The translations under genes and the position numbers were made by a program. Positions 1-8,093 of a stretch of 38,655 bases of DNA are shown here, piece by piece. The DNA lies in contig JAAUSF010000041.1 of the NCBI GenBank assembly GCA_012033255.1, positions 1-38,655 on the forward strand, in the 5' to 3' direction. Source of the stretch: Cyanobacteria bacterium RU_5_0 (GTDB taxonomy: Bacteria; Cyanobacteriota; Cyanobacteriia; Elainellales; Elainellaceae). The number at the start of each line of letters is the position of its first letter. Positions within the stretch are counted from its first letter, which is position 1. Under the pieces are notes generated by a model, which did no database searches, was not told the DNA's origin, and worked only from the letters and a program-made list of their open reading frames with translations.

Positions 1-173
1 TCAGAAAAAGTTTCTAAGCTGTCTAGGAGACCTACTTGATTCAGGGGGCGAGCTTTAGCAGAGATTTTGATTTATCAGATGGCATGGCTCAATCCTTGAT
101 CTATCGATCGATACGAATGAGTACGCTCCAATTATGCAATTGGATTGCGATAATTACCCAGATTTCTTAAAGG

Positions 174-306
174 ATGTTTGAAAAACTGCAACGATCACCC
201 GAATTCGCCCCCTAGCTCCCAAAGTTGGGGGAAATTCGGAGCGGAAGCCTCCCAAAATTGAGGACTTTAGAGAGGAAGGGTAGAACGATGGATACTTTTC
301 AAACAT
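174..306. repeat. MITE-like element with 11-bp terminal inverted repeats
   Basis: The left end ATGTTTGAAAA (174-184) is an exact reverse complement of the right end TTTTCAAACAT (296-306). The interior contains short G/C-rich inverted stretches (CCCCCTAGCTCCC..GTTGGGGG) like those in other small interspersed elements of this window, and no coding potential. The element takes up most of the otherwise featureless 375 bp before the first gene. The mobile origin is inferred from structure only, and no target-site duplication was identified with confidence. Confidence 0.45.
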
Positions 307-375
307 TTCTCTTAAATTTGGCTGAAAACGAATCAGCAGCTATTCTAAGGTCATAACATTATGTGGACAACATAA

Positions 376-705
376 ATGCTCGAACTTAATGTTTTGTTTG
401 AATTCTCTCGTTCTCATTGCATTGCCATTTGTGCCGTTCTTGTCCCGGTTAATTTAGTCGCAACGTTACAAACGATGTTATTCACCGGATTTCATCGTTC
501 GATCGCTCAAATCTATCTTATGGCAGTTGTTTCTAGTGGCTATGCGTTGTTATTGCTCTTGCACGTTGTGACGTGGTTAACAATCGGCGTGGTGATGATC
601 CCAACTTACGTCCTGACATTTCTCGGATCGCTCTGTCTTGGGATTAATGGGTGCGCTGTCGCGATCGCCCTTTACCGAAATCGAACGATCGTTCAGGTGA
701 ATTAA
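376..705 (+). CDS. small hypothetical membrane protein
   Basis: The 109-residue protein is dominated by hydrophobic segments at about residues 15-35, 45-68 and 72-98, so it is probably an integral membrane protein with three helices and a short basic C-terminus (YRNRTIVQVN). I do not recognise a named family. The start ATG follows an A/T-rich leader without a strong Shine-Dalgarno sequence, which is common in cyanobacteria. HIP1-like words (CGATCG) occur inside the gene, as in the neighbouring genes, so it does not look foreign. No neighbour suggests a function. Coding status is supported by length, hydrophobic pattern and lack of a better frame, not by a recognised family. Confidence 0.6.
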   Translation: MLELNVLFEFSRSHCIAICAVLVPVNLVATLQTMLFTGFHRSIAQIYLMAVVSSGYALLLLLHVVTWLTIGVVMIPTYVLTFLGSLCLGINGCAVAIALYRNRTIVQVN

Positions 706-800
706 TGCAGACCCTAGATGGGTTAGACTAGTTTGGAAGTGGACTAGCCATTTCATTGCTAATCAGCAGTTTCCTGATGAGCAGGCTAATTAATGATTTT

Positions 801-1190
801 TTACGAGGCATCCTGGCGATGAATTTGAAACTCTTGCTCTAACGTGGGCGTCTGGATCTCGGTATCTGCCAAAAGCTGCAATTCATTAATTTTGCTCTGA
901 AGATCTTGAATGCGATCTTGCAGTCTTGCCTTAATTCCCGCAGAACCCGCTGATACACACTCTCGACACGCTTCGCCCCAAGCAACGCCTCGCTTATCAT
1001 AGATTATTGCCAACAAGAGTTGATTTTTTCTGCTTTGCACAGGATAAGATCTGCAACCACAAATGGTGCAGAAAACGGGTGCATTGCCAACGTAAACGCT
1101 TTGTTCCCAGACAATTTTCATGCACAACCTCTGCAACACCTGCTGCAATCTAGCCTGACTTTCCCATAGAATTACGTTCCCTCGTAACAA
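801..1190 (-). CDS. hypothetical protein with two CxxC-type cysteine pairs
   Basis: The frame encodes up to 129 residues. It contains CTICGC (near residue 41) and CREC (near residue 76), a spacing that could form a zinc-ribbon-like site, followed by a helical, coiled-coil-prone tail (roughly residues 86-112, rich in Leu, Gln, Asp and Lys). Start choice is uncertain. A TTG at 1190 opens the frame, while the ATG at 1121 (MKIVWEQSVYVGN) is preceded by AGAGG at a usable distance and would give about 106 residues. I do not recognise the family. Metal binding is inferred from the cysteine spacing alone. It is divergent from the EI24-family gene that starts at 1478. Confidence 0.55.
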   Translation of the reverse strand: MLRGNVILWESQARLQQVLQRLCMKIVWEQSVYVGNAPVFCTICGCRSYPVQSRKNQLLLAIIYDKRGVAWGEACRECVSAGSAGIKARLQDRIQDLQSKINELQLLADTEIQTPTLEQEFQIHRQDAS

Positions 1191-1477
1191 TTCTCCATAG
1201 GATTCAAGTGTTTTGTAACACTTTGCAAATTATAATCGCATTTGTCCTGACAGATTATAGTAACGGTGCTTCTTTGTCTTAGCGATCGAAATCGCTGCCA
1301 ACGCCAAGATACTCATCAAAATAGAAAGCCCCACAACTGGAAGCTGTAGGGCAAGGACAGTTAAACGCTAATTCCAGTGTGCTGAAGGTGAGAGGGAATA
1401 CCCTCTGTCTTTGTGACGATTTCTCCAGTGTCCATCCAACCCTCGACATGTAAAATCTGCTTCTCTTTTCAAACCCC
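1191..1477. other. divergent intergenic region with a possible tiny membrane peptide or gene relic
   Basis: This region separates two divergent genes and should hold both promoters. On the minus strand, a frame open from 1367 to a TAA at 1230-1232 reads RLTVLALQLPVVGLSILMSI and continues as a hydrophobic helix with a basic tail (AKTKKHRYYNLSGQMRL). It is preceded directly by an in-frame TAG. The only plausible starts are a GTG (1334) or an ATG inside the helix. It could be a 34-residue membrane peptide, but the preceding stop and the lack of a ribosome binding site make a decayed gene equally likely. Confidence 0.25.
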
Positions 1478-2509
1478 ATGACCCAAGAGCCAATTTCTAA
1501 ACCTGTAAAGCCGATCGGTCGTGGACCTGGAAGCCTAATTGCGGGCGCAACCTATCCTTTGCGGGCACTGTGGCTGTTTCTTAAAATGCCTCAACTGCGA
1601 CAATTTATCCTAGTGCCAATTTTGCTGAACTTGGTGTTAGGAATGACTATCTATGCCGGATCACTGTTTCTGGGACTTCGGGCACTTGACTCCCTTTTTG
1701 CTGACCTGCCGCAATGGATTGCCAATGCACCTGACCTAACGACCAATTTTCCTGCCGTTCATTTTCCTGCCATTCATTTTCCTGCCGTTCACCTTCCTGA
1801 TTGGCATCTCAATCTGCCCAATTGGACATTTCCATCCTTCAACTGGAATCTTTATTTACCCAACTGGCACATTAATTTGCCCGACTGGCATCTCAATCTT
1901 CCTAACGTGCAAATTACGCTACCCGATTGGGTTAATCACTTACCAAACTGGGGTCTGGCGATCGTCATTTGGCTGGTGCGAGTGCTATTGACGATCGCGC
2001 TGTTCATTGTTACGGGATTTGTTTTTCTTCAGTTTGGAGTCTTGCTTGGCGCACCCTGGTATGGCAAGTTATCTGAAGAAATCGAGAAAGCCAAAACCGG
2101 ACAGTTATTCCGCATTGAAGTCCATCCAGTTGTAGACATTTGGAGAGCGATTCAGTATGAGCTAAAAAAGTTAGTACTGACTATTCCGCTCGGCATCTTA
2201 CTCCTGCTCCTCAATTTCTTTCCAGGCATTGGCACAGCGATCGCGACAATAGCTGGGATCGCATTAGGTAGCACGATCGTCTGCATGGACTTTTTTGATG
2301 CGGCAGTTGAACGTCGCCGTCCCCGTTTTCGTCAAAAGCTAGGCATTGTTTTTCGCAGTCTGCCTGCCAGTGCGGCTTTTGGATTCGTTTGCTTAGGATT
2401 AGTCAGCATTCCATTGGTGAATCTGATAGCAATCCCGGTTTGCGTGGCAGCAGGAACCTTGTTTTTCTGCGATCGAATTTTGCCTTGGTTTCAACCCAGC
2501 AATGAGTAA
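1478..2509 (+). CDS. EI24 domain-containing (CysZ-like) membrane protein with a repeat-rich extramembrane loop
   Basis: The 343-residue protein has the EI24/CysZ-like layout: an N-terminal segment (PIGRGPGSLIAGATYPLRAL), a helix at about 42-68, further helices at about 160-190, 230-270 and 295-335, and the motif DFFDAAVERRRPRFRQKL before the last helical pair. The family includes CysZ sulfate-uptake proteins and many uncharacterised cyanobacterial members, so the substrate cannot be assigned. Between the first two helices lies an unusual loop (residues about 91-158) made of short repeats such as FPAVH, LPDWH and LPNW. The ATG at 1478 gives the expected N-terminus. The next gene is convergent, so this gene is probably transcribed alone. 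Confidence 0.85.
   Translation: MTQEPISKPVKPIGRGPGSLIAGATYPLRALWLFLKMPQLRQFILVPILLNLVLGMTIYAGSLFLGLRALDSLFADLPQWIANAPDLTTNFPAVHFPAIHFPAVHLPDWHLNLPNWTFPSFNWNLYLPNWHINLPDWHLNLPNVQITLPDWVNHLPNWGLAIVIWLVRVLLTIALFIVTGFVFLQFGVLLGAPWYGKLSEEIEKAKTGQLFRIEVHPVVDIWRAIQYELKKLVLTIPLGILLLLLNFFPGIGTAIATIAGIALGSTIVCMDFFDAAVERRRPRFRQKLGIVFRSLPASAAFGFVCLGLVSIPLVNLIAIPVCVAAGTLFFCDRILPWFQPSNE
1748..1951 (+). repeat. intragenic Trp/His/Pro/Asn pseudo-repeat in the EI24 protein
   Basis: The loop encoded here (residues about 91-158) consists of degenerate 5-6 residue units: FPAVH, FPAIH, FPAVH, LPDWH, LNLPNW, LPNWH, INLPDWH, LNLPN, ITLPDW, HLPNW. At the DNA level, copies of CCTGCCRTTCATTTT and of CCCAAYTGG or CCCGAYTGG words are visible. 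Alternating hydrophobic/Pro and polar/Trp positions suggest an extended or beta-type structure. Confidence 0.8.
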
Positions 2510-2594
2510 AATGCAGGCTCAAGGTTCCCTTTGCTTAGCGCATCACAACCTGCCAACAATCCCAATACGCTGTTCCCCATTTATTTTGCACTGA

Positions 2595-2619
2595 ACGGGC
2601 AAGATGCCCATCCCACAAG
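2595..2619. repeat. dispersed 25-bp repeat, copy 1
   Basis: ACGGGCAAGATGCCCATCCC plus ACAAG matches the segment at 7967-7991 at 22 of 25 positions. The GGGCAAGATGCCC core forms a short hairpin. It lies in the gap between the convergent EI24 gene and the small minus-strand gene. Interspersed repeats of this kind are common between genes in filamentous cyanobacteria; the family name is not known to me. Confidence 0.6.
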
Positions 2620-2672
2620 AATTCTAGAAATTCGTGATGTTAGGGATTGAATAGGGTTCAGCTTAGCGTTCA

Positions 2673-2891
2673 TCACGCTCTGATTGAGAAGGGTTTTAGA
2701 AATAGCCAACTGACGAAGAAAAAAGAAGCCGTTGCCAACTGAACAATATCGATCGCTGACAAATAACCATCTGCGAAACAGGCGATCGTGCGATCGGTAA
2801 TTCCGAATAGCCAGGAGGAAATCCCGACGAGCCAAATGCCAGTTCTGAGGCGGGTCAAAAAAGGGAGAAGTTCTGGAGGGTCGTTCTTCAT
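2673..2891 (-). CDS. small membrane protein, 72 residues
   Basis: The protein MKNDPPELLPFLTRLRTGIW.. contains two hydrophobic segments (about residues 17-38 and 46-67) and a basic end (LKPFSIRA). The ATG at 2891 is preceded by AAGGA at a spacing of about nine bases, which favours this frame over the overlapping longer frame on the same strand, whose product is not protein-like. I do not recognise a family. It is convergent with the EI24-family gene and divergent from the Hsp70 gene. Confidence 0.5.
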   Translation of the reverse strand: MKNDPPELLPFLTRLRTGIWLVGISSWLFGITDRTIACFADGYLSAIDIVQLATASFFFVSWLFLKPFSIRA

Positions 2892-3110
2892 GGTTTAGAT
2901 CCTTGGAGGAGTAACGGCAGAAACAAAACATTACAAGGCGGCATTAGGGCATAATCAGCAACCTGCTGAGCATCCGTGCCTCCTCACCCTGTCTAAACTT
3001 TAACTTAAGAAATGTAAAACCTGCTTGACATTGGACTCAGGTATTACCCTTTTTATACCTAAAGATGCATCCTAGCCTACTTTTCTAATAGTATCTATCG
3101 AAACCATAAG

Positions 3111-3180
3111 TTTTGTCTTCTGTCCTTTGTCTTTTGTCCTTTTTCCTTTGTTTTTTGCAAATGACTAATGACCAATGACG
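3111..3180. repeat. pyrimidine tract and heptamer-type short tandem repeat
   Basis: The plus strand carries a run of TTTGTC/TTTGTCCT words (3111-3157) followed by GACTAATGACCAATGAC (3163-3179), a heptamer-type repeat (GACTAAT, GACCAAT) commonly seen between cyanobacterial genes. It lies in the 335-bp gap upstream of the Hsp70 gene and ends about 45 bp before its start codon, so it lies in the promoter or leader. No other feature was seen in 2892-3226. Confidence 0.6.
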
Positions 3181-3226
3181 ATCGCATCCTGCGACAATAA
3201 GGGATCAGCGATAACAACAGAGCGGC

Positions 3227-4819
3227 ATGGTTTACGCGATCGATTTCGGGACAAGCAATACCGTTGTGGTGCGATGGAATCCGGTGACGCAACAGTCAGA
3301 AACTCTGACGTTCCCAGAGTTGTCATTGCGGATGGCAGGAAATCCATCATTGGTTCCAAGTTTGCTTTATGTGGAAGATGCGGCACAGGCACAGGTACTC
3401 GTAGGGCAAGTAGTCCGCGATCGAGGTTTAGATCTGACGAGTGATCCCCGTTTCTTTCGCAATTTCAAGCGTGGCATTGGAGCCAATGTTCAAGGGTTTC
3501 TCCCCGAACTAGACGGACGCACTGTAACGTTTGAGCAAGTCGGGCATTGGTTTCTGACAACTGTGATTCAAGAACTTCAATCGACTGATTCGGTTGATTC
3601 TTTAGTTTTTACCGTTCCGGTAGACAGTTTCGAGACCTATCGATTATGGCTGACTCACGTTTGTCAGTCGCTTCAAGTGAGCCAAGTCCGAATGTTGGAT
3701 GAACCCACTGCCGCCGCCTTGGGCTATGGGTTAGAAAATCAGGGAACGCTCCTGGTCGTTGATTTCGGGGGCGGAACGCTGGATTTATCACTGGTGAAAT
3801 TGGAAGGCCGCCGTCAAGCCCAAACGAAACCGATCGGCTTCCTGCTCAAGTGGGGACAGAAAGTGCTGGAGGATTCTACGCAACGTCCTAAACTCGCTCG
3901 TGTATTGGCAAAAGCTGGACAAAACCTGGGCGGAGCCGACATCGACAATTGGCTCATCGATTACTTTGCTCAAACGCAAAGCATTGCAGCTACACCGCTC
4001 ACCTTGCGATTGGCAGAACGATTGAAAATTCAACTCTCGCAGCAAACCGAAGCTACCGAAGTTTATTTCAATGACGAAACTTTTGACAGCTACGAGCTAT
4101 TACTCGATCGCGATCGCTTTAATACCATCTTGCAAGAGCATCAGTTTTTCGATCGCCTCAATGAATCGATCACTCAAGTTCTGCAACAGGCCCAACGTCA
4201 AGGATTGGAGCCAGCTAACATTGATGCTGTTTTGCTGGTAGGGGGTACGACTCAAATTCCAGCCGTCCGAGCCTGGATAGAAACCTACTTTCCAGCCGAA
4301 AAGATTCGCTCAGAGAAACCCTTTGAAGCGATCGCCCAAGGTGCCCTCCAGCTTGAACAAGGCACAGAGGTGAAAGATTTTCTCTATCACAGCTACGGCA
4401 TTCGCTACTGGGATCGACGCAACAATTGCCACGGATGGCATCCGATCGTCAGACAAGGGCAGCCTTATCCGATGCCGCAACCCATAGAACTATTCTTGGG
4501 TGCCTCGATCGACAATCAACCTAGTATCGAATTGGTAATTGGTGAACTGGGATCAGAGATAGGAAATACGGAGGTGTACTTTGATGGCGATCGACTCATT
4601 ACTCGTACCCTTTCTGCTGGAAAATCGACCGTACAACCGCTCAATGACCAAGCTGATGCCCGCACGATCGCTCAACTCACGCCACCCGGTTATCCAGGCG
4701 GCGATCGCATCAAATTGCTGTTCCGAGTCGATGAATCACGATTTCTGCGGATCACAGTGGAAGATTTACTGACGGCTCAAACCTTAGTAAACGATCGACC
4801 CGTGGTGCAGTTAAGTTAA
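3227..4819 (+). CDS. Hsp70 family protein, short form
   Basis: This 530-residue Hsp70-like ATPase has phosphate-1 motif AIDFGTSNT (residues 4-12), connect region VRMLDEPTAAALGYG, phosphate-2 motif VVDFGGGTLDLS (about residue 180), and adenosine motif VLLVGGTTQIPAVRAW (about residue 340). After the nucleotide-binding domain, a beta-rich C-terminal part (about residues 385-530) ends in ITVEDLLTAQTL, so it resembles a substrate-binding beta-domain. The helical lid present in DnaK (about 610-640 residues) is missing. Such short cyanobacterial Hsp70 proteins are chaperone relatives with unproven clients. There is no DnaJ or GrpE gene nearby. The ATG at 3227 places the glycine-rich motif at the usual distance from the N-terminus. 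It probably forms a single-gene unit, convergent with the next gene. Confidence 0.93.
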   Translation: MVYAIDFGTSNTVVVRWNPVTQQSETLTFPELSLRMAGNPSLVPSLLYVEDAAQAQVLVGQVVRDRGLDLTSDPRFFRNFKRGIGANVQGFLPELDGRTVTFEQVGHWFLTTVIQELQSTDSVDSLVFTVPVDSFETYRLWLTHVCQSLQVSQVRMLDEPTAAALGYGLENQGTLLVVDFGGGTLDLSLVKLEGRRQAQTKPIGFLLKWGQKVLEDSTQRPKLARVLAKAGQNLGGADIDNWLIDYFAQTQSIAATPLTLRLAERLKIQLSQQTEATEVYFNDETFDSYELLLDRDRFNTILQEHQFFDRLNESITQVLQQAQRQGLEPANIDAVLLVGGTTQIPAVRAWIETYFPAEKIRSEKPFEAIAQGALQLEQGTEVKDFLYHSYGIRYWDRRNNCHGWHPIVRQGQPYPMPQPIELFLGASIDNQPSIELVIGELGSEIGNTEVYFDGDRLITRTLSAGKSTVQPLNDQADARTIAQLTPPGYPGGDRIKLLFRVDESRFLRITVEDLLTAQTLVNDRPVVQLS

Positions 4820-4920
4820 TCCTTCTACATCCAATCTCCTAATAAATGGATAGTCAATGCTTAACCCGCTTTGAATACTTTAGTCTGTAGAACTGGATTC
4901 CTATGATTATTTGAGTTTTG

Positions 4921-5553
4921 TCAATGGGGGTTCCCTGATCTCAAGTTTTGTTCACACTGTTGAAAGATGTGGTGAAGTGCGCCAAAGATTGCAGGCAGGT
5001 CGTTTAGACCGTAAGACAGGGTTTCATAAACTTGCCCAAAAGACAGCAGTTTATAAAATTGCCACAGGCTGCCATTCGTGACAACTCCCAGTACATCAAT
5101 CATTTTTCCAAGTTGGGAGTTCTGCCATTGACAGGCTTGCATTTCAACCAGGCACTGAGCGAGTCCCTGCTCAAAGTCATCCTTTTTAGCTTCAACGACA
5201 CAAAGTAAGGGAGCTTCTAAATACCGCTTTCTTTCTGCAATCAAATAGTCCACATTGCCGCAGGTCACATCTCCCTCTAAATTTGCACCTTTCCAGATTT
5301 TTAACGTGGGAAAGCTCTGGATTGCTTCTTCACAGAAGGCATCAATCAAGAGTTCTTTAGACCGCTCATAGCTTTGCAGGTCAAATGCTTCCAACCGTTT
5401 CAACCGTTGTTGAAAGAACTCACTGGGTTCTATGGGCGAAGCGTCAATCTCCCAGGGATTGAGGTCTATAATATCAAGTTGCTTCATTGCCTCTTTGAGG
5501 TTAAAGCTGGAGAAGTTTTTCTTAGATTTTTTTGTCCGAATTGCTTTGATCAT
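4921..5553 (-). CDS. orphan protein with PD-(D/E)XK nuclease-like core
   Basis: The 210-residue protein begins MIKAIRTKKSKKNF. The frame is open further upstream (to 5694), but the ATG at 5553 is preceded by AAAGG and the extra upstream sequence is low in quality. Residues 95-140 hold a restriction-endonuclease-like signature: NVDYLIA with Asp102, then a hydrophobic strand LLCVVEAKK with Glu121 and Lys123, then the helix FEQGLAQCLVEMQAC. This fits D..ExK active sites of the PD-(D/E)XK superfamily, as in HsdR N-terminal-like proteins. No methyltransferase lies adjacent (one is found 20 kb away). It could be a nuclease, a degenerate nuclease fold or a housekeeping protein. The superfamily call is from the motif only; function is unknown. 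Confidence 0.7.
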   Translation of the reverse strand: MIKAIRTKKSKKNFSSFNLKEAMKQLDIIDLNPWEIDASPIEPSEFFQQRLKRLEAFDLQSYERSKELLIDAFCEEAIQSFPTLKIWKGANLEGDVTCGNVDYLIAERKRYLEAPLLCVVEAKKDDFEQGLAQCLVEMQACQWQNSQLGKMIDVLGVVTNGSLWQFYKLLSFGQVYETLSYGLNDLPAIFGALHHIFQQCEQNLRSGNPH

Positions 5554-5865
5554 GCCAGTCGCCTTTAGGATTGGGGGCTTTATCTCATTATGAGCAGCTA
5601 CTCTGGATCGGGTGGGGTAAAGAGGTCGAGTTGTTCGGTTGACGATTTCCGGTTCCCAAAACTTCGCTGTTTTTGCCCCAACTCTAGAAGCCACAGGCTG
5701 AGGTTCTAAACTGATTTGACTTGGAGGGAGAATGTACGATCGACCAGTCGAGTTGAGCGTATTCGTTCAGTTCTTCAGGGGTACATCTTAAACATGAGTC
5801 AACTTCATCAGCAGGTGCTACAAGCCATCTTAATAGTTGGATACATTTCCTGTGATAAGGTACCA

Positions 5866-5976
5866 ACTAGTAGTCTGTCATTTTTGTTTTGCGGGGTGCA
5901 GGGGTTTCACCCTGCGTGGGGGCAACGCCCCCACCCCCCCCATTACCCATCAAATCTTGCTTGACAAAGCACTAGT
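5866..5976. repeat. MITE-like element upstream of the DUF1824 gene
   Basis: The ends are imperfect inverted repeats: ACTAGTAGTCTGTCA (5866-5880) against ACTAGTGCTTTGTCA, the reverse complement of 5962-5976 (12 of 15 identical). The interior has two back-to-back hairpins, 5898-5915 (GCAGGG/CCCTGC) and 5916-5934 (GTGGGGGC/GCCCCCAC with a 3-nt loop). It has no coding capacity. It ends 34 bp before the DUF1824 start, so it lies in that gene's promoter or leader. Confidence 0.65.
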
Positions 5977-6010
5977 CCTTCATCTGAAAAATGCAACTCT
6001 AGAGAAATTC

Positions 6011-6439
6011 ATGTCTACCTCAGACTCGCTGGCTTTGACAGAAGAAGCCCATCTCCTCTTGAAGCAAATTGACTGCCTTGATCCAGCCGTGCCAAAAACC
6101 GCATCCGAACGAGAACAACTGCGACAAGCCCTTCAGATTGTGGCGAACCACTCGGATTATCAGATGCTAGGGGTCTGCGCGGATACGGTTGCTGAAGGGG
6201 TTCAAGCCTTGAAAACGTATGCGGAGGCATTGGGCTACACGATCGATCTCAATCTAGAGGCGATCGAGGGTGCTGTATACATCAAGTTCAACTCAAAATC
6301 TGGCTCTTGCTACGTCAAACCCTATACCGGACAGCATCGCGGCGTTTTAGTTTCCTGCCAGTCAGATGATGCATCAGGACTGAATGAGATGTATGGACAT
6401 CTGCCGCTCGATTTGTTCATTACAATCTCAAATGAATAG
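6011..6439 (+). CDS. DUF1824 family protein
   Basis: The 142-residue protein MSTSDSLALTEEAHLLLKQI.. has the layout of DUF1824, a small, soluble, largely cyanobacterial family of unknown function. The later part includes AEGVQALKTYAEALGY and FNSKSGSCYVKPYTGQHRGV, followed by a C-terminal LPLDLFITI. The frame is open upstream to 5837, but that part is translated from the MITE-like element (CRGFTLRGGNAPTPP) and cannot be native, so the ATG at 6011 was chosen. The gene ends at 6439 and the convergent MocR gene's stop codon begins at 6440, leaving no spacer or terminator between them. Regulation may be affected by the element directly upstream. Confidence 0.85.
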   Translation: MSTSDSLALTEEAHLLLKQIDCLDPAVPKTASEREQLRQALQIVANHSDYQMLGVCADTVAEGVQALKTYAEALGYTIDLNLEAIEGAVYIKFNSKSGSCYVKPYTGQHRGVLVSCQSDDASGLNEMYGHLPLDLFITISNE

Positions 6440-7894
6440 TTAGACCCGTTTCTTTGCCAACTGTTGCTTGGTTAGATAGCCCAACGTTTGAATTGCCTGA
6501 TAAATTTTTTCAGACCACGGAGTTCCGCCATTCAATCGTAAGCAGTTCTGGTAATTGCCAGAAGGAGAGAACATAATGCCAGGAGCAATGCTGATATTGT
6601 GTTCAAGCGCATCCTCATAGAGTGTCATGGCATCAAACTCATCTGGCAACTCTAACCACAACACAAATCCACCAGTGGGTCGCGATAGTTTAGTTTCTGT
6701 CGGAAAGACTTCACAAATCGTCTGGGTCATGCACGTCAGTTGAGATTGTAAAGCACGGCGCATTTGACGGAGATGGCGATCGTATCCGCCATTCGCCAAG
6801 AAAGCCGCGACGGTCAGTTGCGGCGCAACTGAGGTCATAAAGTTCATTCCCATCTTGAGACGTTCGACTTGCACTTGATAGCGACCTGCAACGCACCAGC
6901 CAACCCGCAATCCGGGCGAAAGGGTTTTGCTGCAAGAGGCACAATATAAAACCCATCCTTCTGTATCGAAGGCTTTGATCGCCTTGGGACGACTTCCCTC
7001 AAAATGCAAGTCTCCATAGAGATCATCTTCAACCAGAGGAATATGGTATTGATTGAGCAATCCCACGAGTTGCTTTTTCTTCAAATCGCCCATGCAGCTT
7101 CCTAGAGGATTGCTGAAGTTGGATACGAGGGCGCACGCGGCAATTTGCCGTTTTTGCAGAGCCGTTTCTAGATGCTCTAAGGAAATGCCGTCTTTAGGAT
7201 GAGTGGGCAGTTCCAATGCTTTGAGATGCAGAGATTCCAGGATTTCTAGAAACCCATAATACGTGGGAGACTCGATCGCGATCGTATCTCCAGGTTTGGT
7301 GACAGCCCGCAGGGATAAACTGATCGCCTCGGTTGTGCCATTAGTGATAATCACTTGATCCGGCGTGACAGAACAGCCTGCCTCCATCAACCGTTTTGCA
7401 ACTTCGTGGCGTAGCGCCTCACAGCCTCGCGGGAGTTGATAGGAATGAACGATCTCAGACTGACTGCGAATGATCTGTCCCATCAAACGATTCAAAGTGG
7501 CGATCGGCAATAATTCCAAACCCGGAACGGCTGCCCCTAATCGAATCCGGTCAGGATCGCGCATCGCATTAGTAATCCAAAATGCCAATGAAACATCAAC
7601 TGGCTCGATCGGTTTGAAAAAGACAGATTGCCTCGGTTCATCCGGTACAGTGAACAGCGTTCGTTTGACAAAATAGCCCGACTGAGGACGCGCCCCAATC
7701 AATCCTTGATCTTCCAGGAGCCGATAGGCCTCTAGCACGGTCGATATGCTAACTGACAATTGCTCATGCAACTTCCGGACAGACGGCAACCGATCGCCCG
7801 GTTTTAGGGTTCCCTCGGCAATCAAGGCACGAATGCGATCGGCAACCTGTTCGTAGAGATTTTTGTCTTCGGCTTCGACGAGTTTGACTTTCAT
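6440..7894 (-). CDS. MocR/PdxR-type GntR regulator fused to a class I aminotransferase domain
   Basis: This 484-residue protein has an N-terminal winged helix of GntR type (residues 1-78, with RIRALIAEGTLKPGDRLPSV and SVSISTVLEAYRLLEDQGLI) and a fold-type I aminotransferase domain (about 110-480). Visible PLP-site features are NGTTEA (185-190), SNFSNPLG, VEDDLYGDL (near Asp290/291) and the Schiff-base lysine K323 in SCSKTLSPGLRVGW. MocR proteins are transcription factors that sense PLP or amino compounds; PdxR members control vitamin B6 genes. No pdxST or target operon is present here, so the ligand is unknown. The frame stays open to 8143, but the ATG at 7894 matches the family N-terminus and the upstream extension is repeat DNA (Leu/Phe/Ser strings). 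Confidence 0.92.
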   Translation of the reverse strand: MKVKLVEAEDKNLYEQVADRIRALIAEGTLKPGDRLPSVRKLHEQLSVSISTVLEAYRLLEDQGLIGARPQSGYFVKRTLFTVPDEPRQSVFFKPIEPVDVSLAFWITNAMRDPDRIRLGAAVPGLELLPIATLNRLMGQIIRSQSEIVHSYQLPRGCEALRHEVAKRLMEAGCSVTPDQVIITNGTTEAISLSLRAVTKPGDTIAIESPTYYGFLEILESLHLKALELPTHPKDGISLEHLETALQKRQIAACALVSNFSNPLGSCMGDLKKKQLVGLLNQYHIPLVEDDLYGDLHFEGSRPKAIKAFDTEGWVLYCASCSKTLSPGLRVGWCVAGRYQVQVERLKMGMNFMTSVAPQLTVAAFLANGGYDRHLRQMRRALQSQLTCMTQTICEVFPTETKLSRPTGGFVLWLELPDEFDAMTLYEDALEHNISIAPGIMFSPSGNYQNCLRLNGGTPWSEKIYQAIQTLGYLTKQQLAKKRV

Positions 7895-7966
7895 GGGGGG
7901 ATGGGGGGATGGGGAGATTTTTTGTGAGGTTAGGCATTTTGCCTGCCCTTTGCCTGCCCTAGCTGG

Positions 7967-7991
7967 ACGGGCGAGACGCCTATCCCACAAG
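7967..7991. repeat. dispersed 25-bp repeat, copy 2
   Basis: ACGGGCGAGACGCCTATCCC plus ACAAG matches 2595-2619 at 22 of 25 positions. It lies 73 bp upstream of the MocR start and is part of a cluster of short interspersed words. Confidence 0.6.
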
Positions 7992-8093
7992 CTGATCCCA
8001 AGCTTCTGCTTGGAAATGCAGATTAGGCGGCTCCGTCTCCTGACCTCCGTTGAGACAGAGCCTCTGAAAAGGCATAACAAGGCAGAGCCTTGT

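Noticed and set aside
1279..1479. 66-codon minus-strand frame ending in GAFYFDEYLGVGSDFDR
   Set aside because: It overlaps the start of the EI24 gene, has no recognised family, and a different frame in the same stretch is more protein-like.
2581..2931. 116-codon minus-strand frame beginning MFCFCRYSSKDLNHEE
   Set aside because: It overlaps the 72-residue frame that has a better ribosome binding site and a consistent membrane pattern; the longer frame runs through a dispersed repeat.
5837..6010. Longer N-terminus for the DUF1824 protein
   Set aside because: The extra codons translate the MITE-like element and would add unrelated residues.
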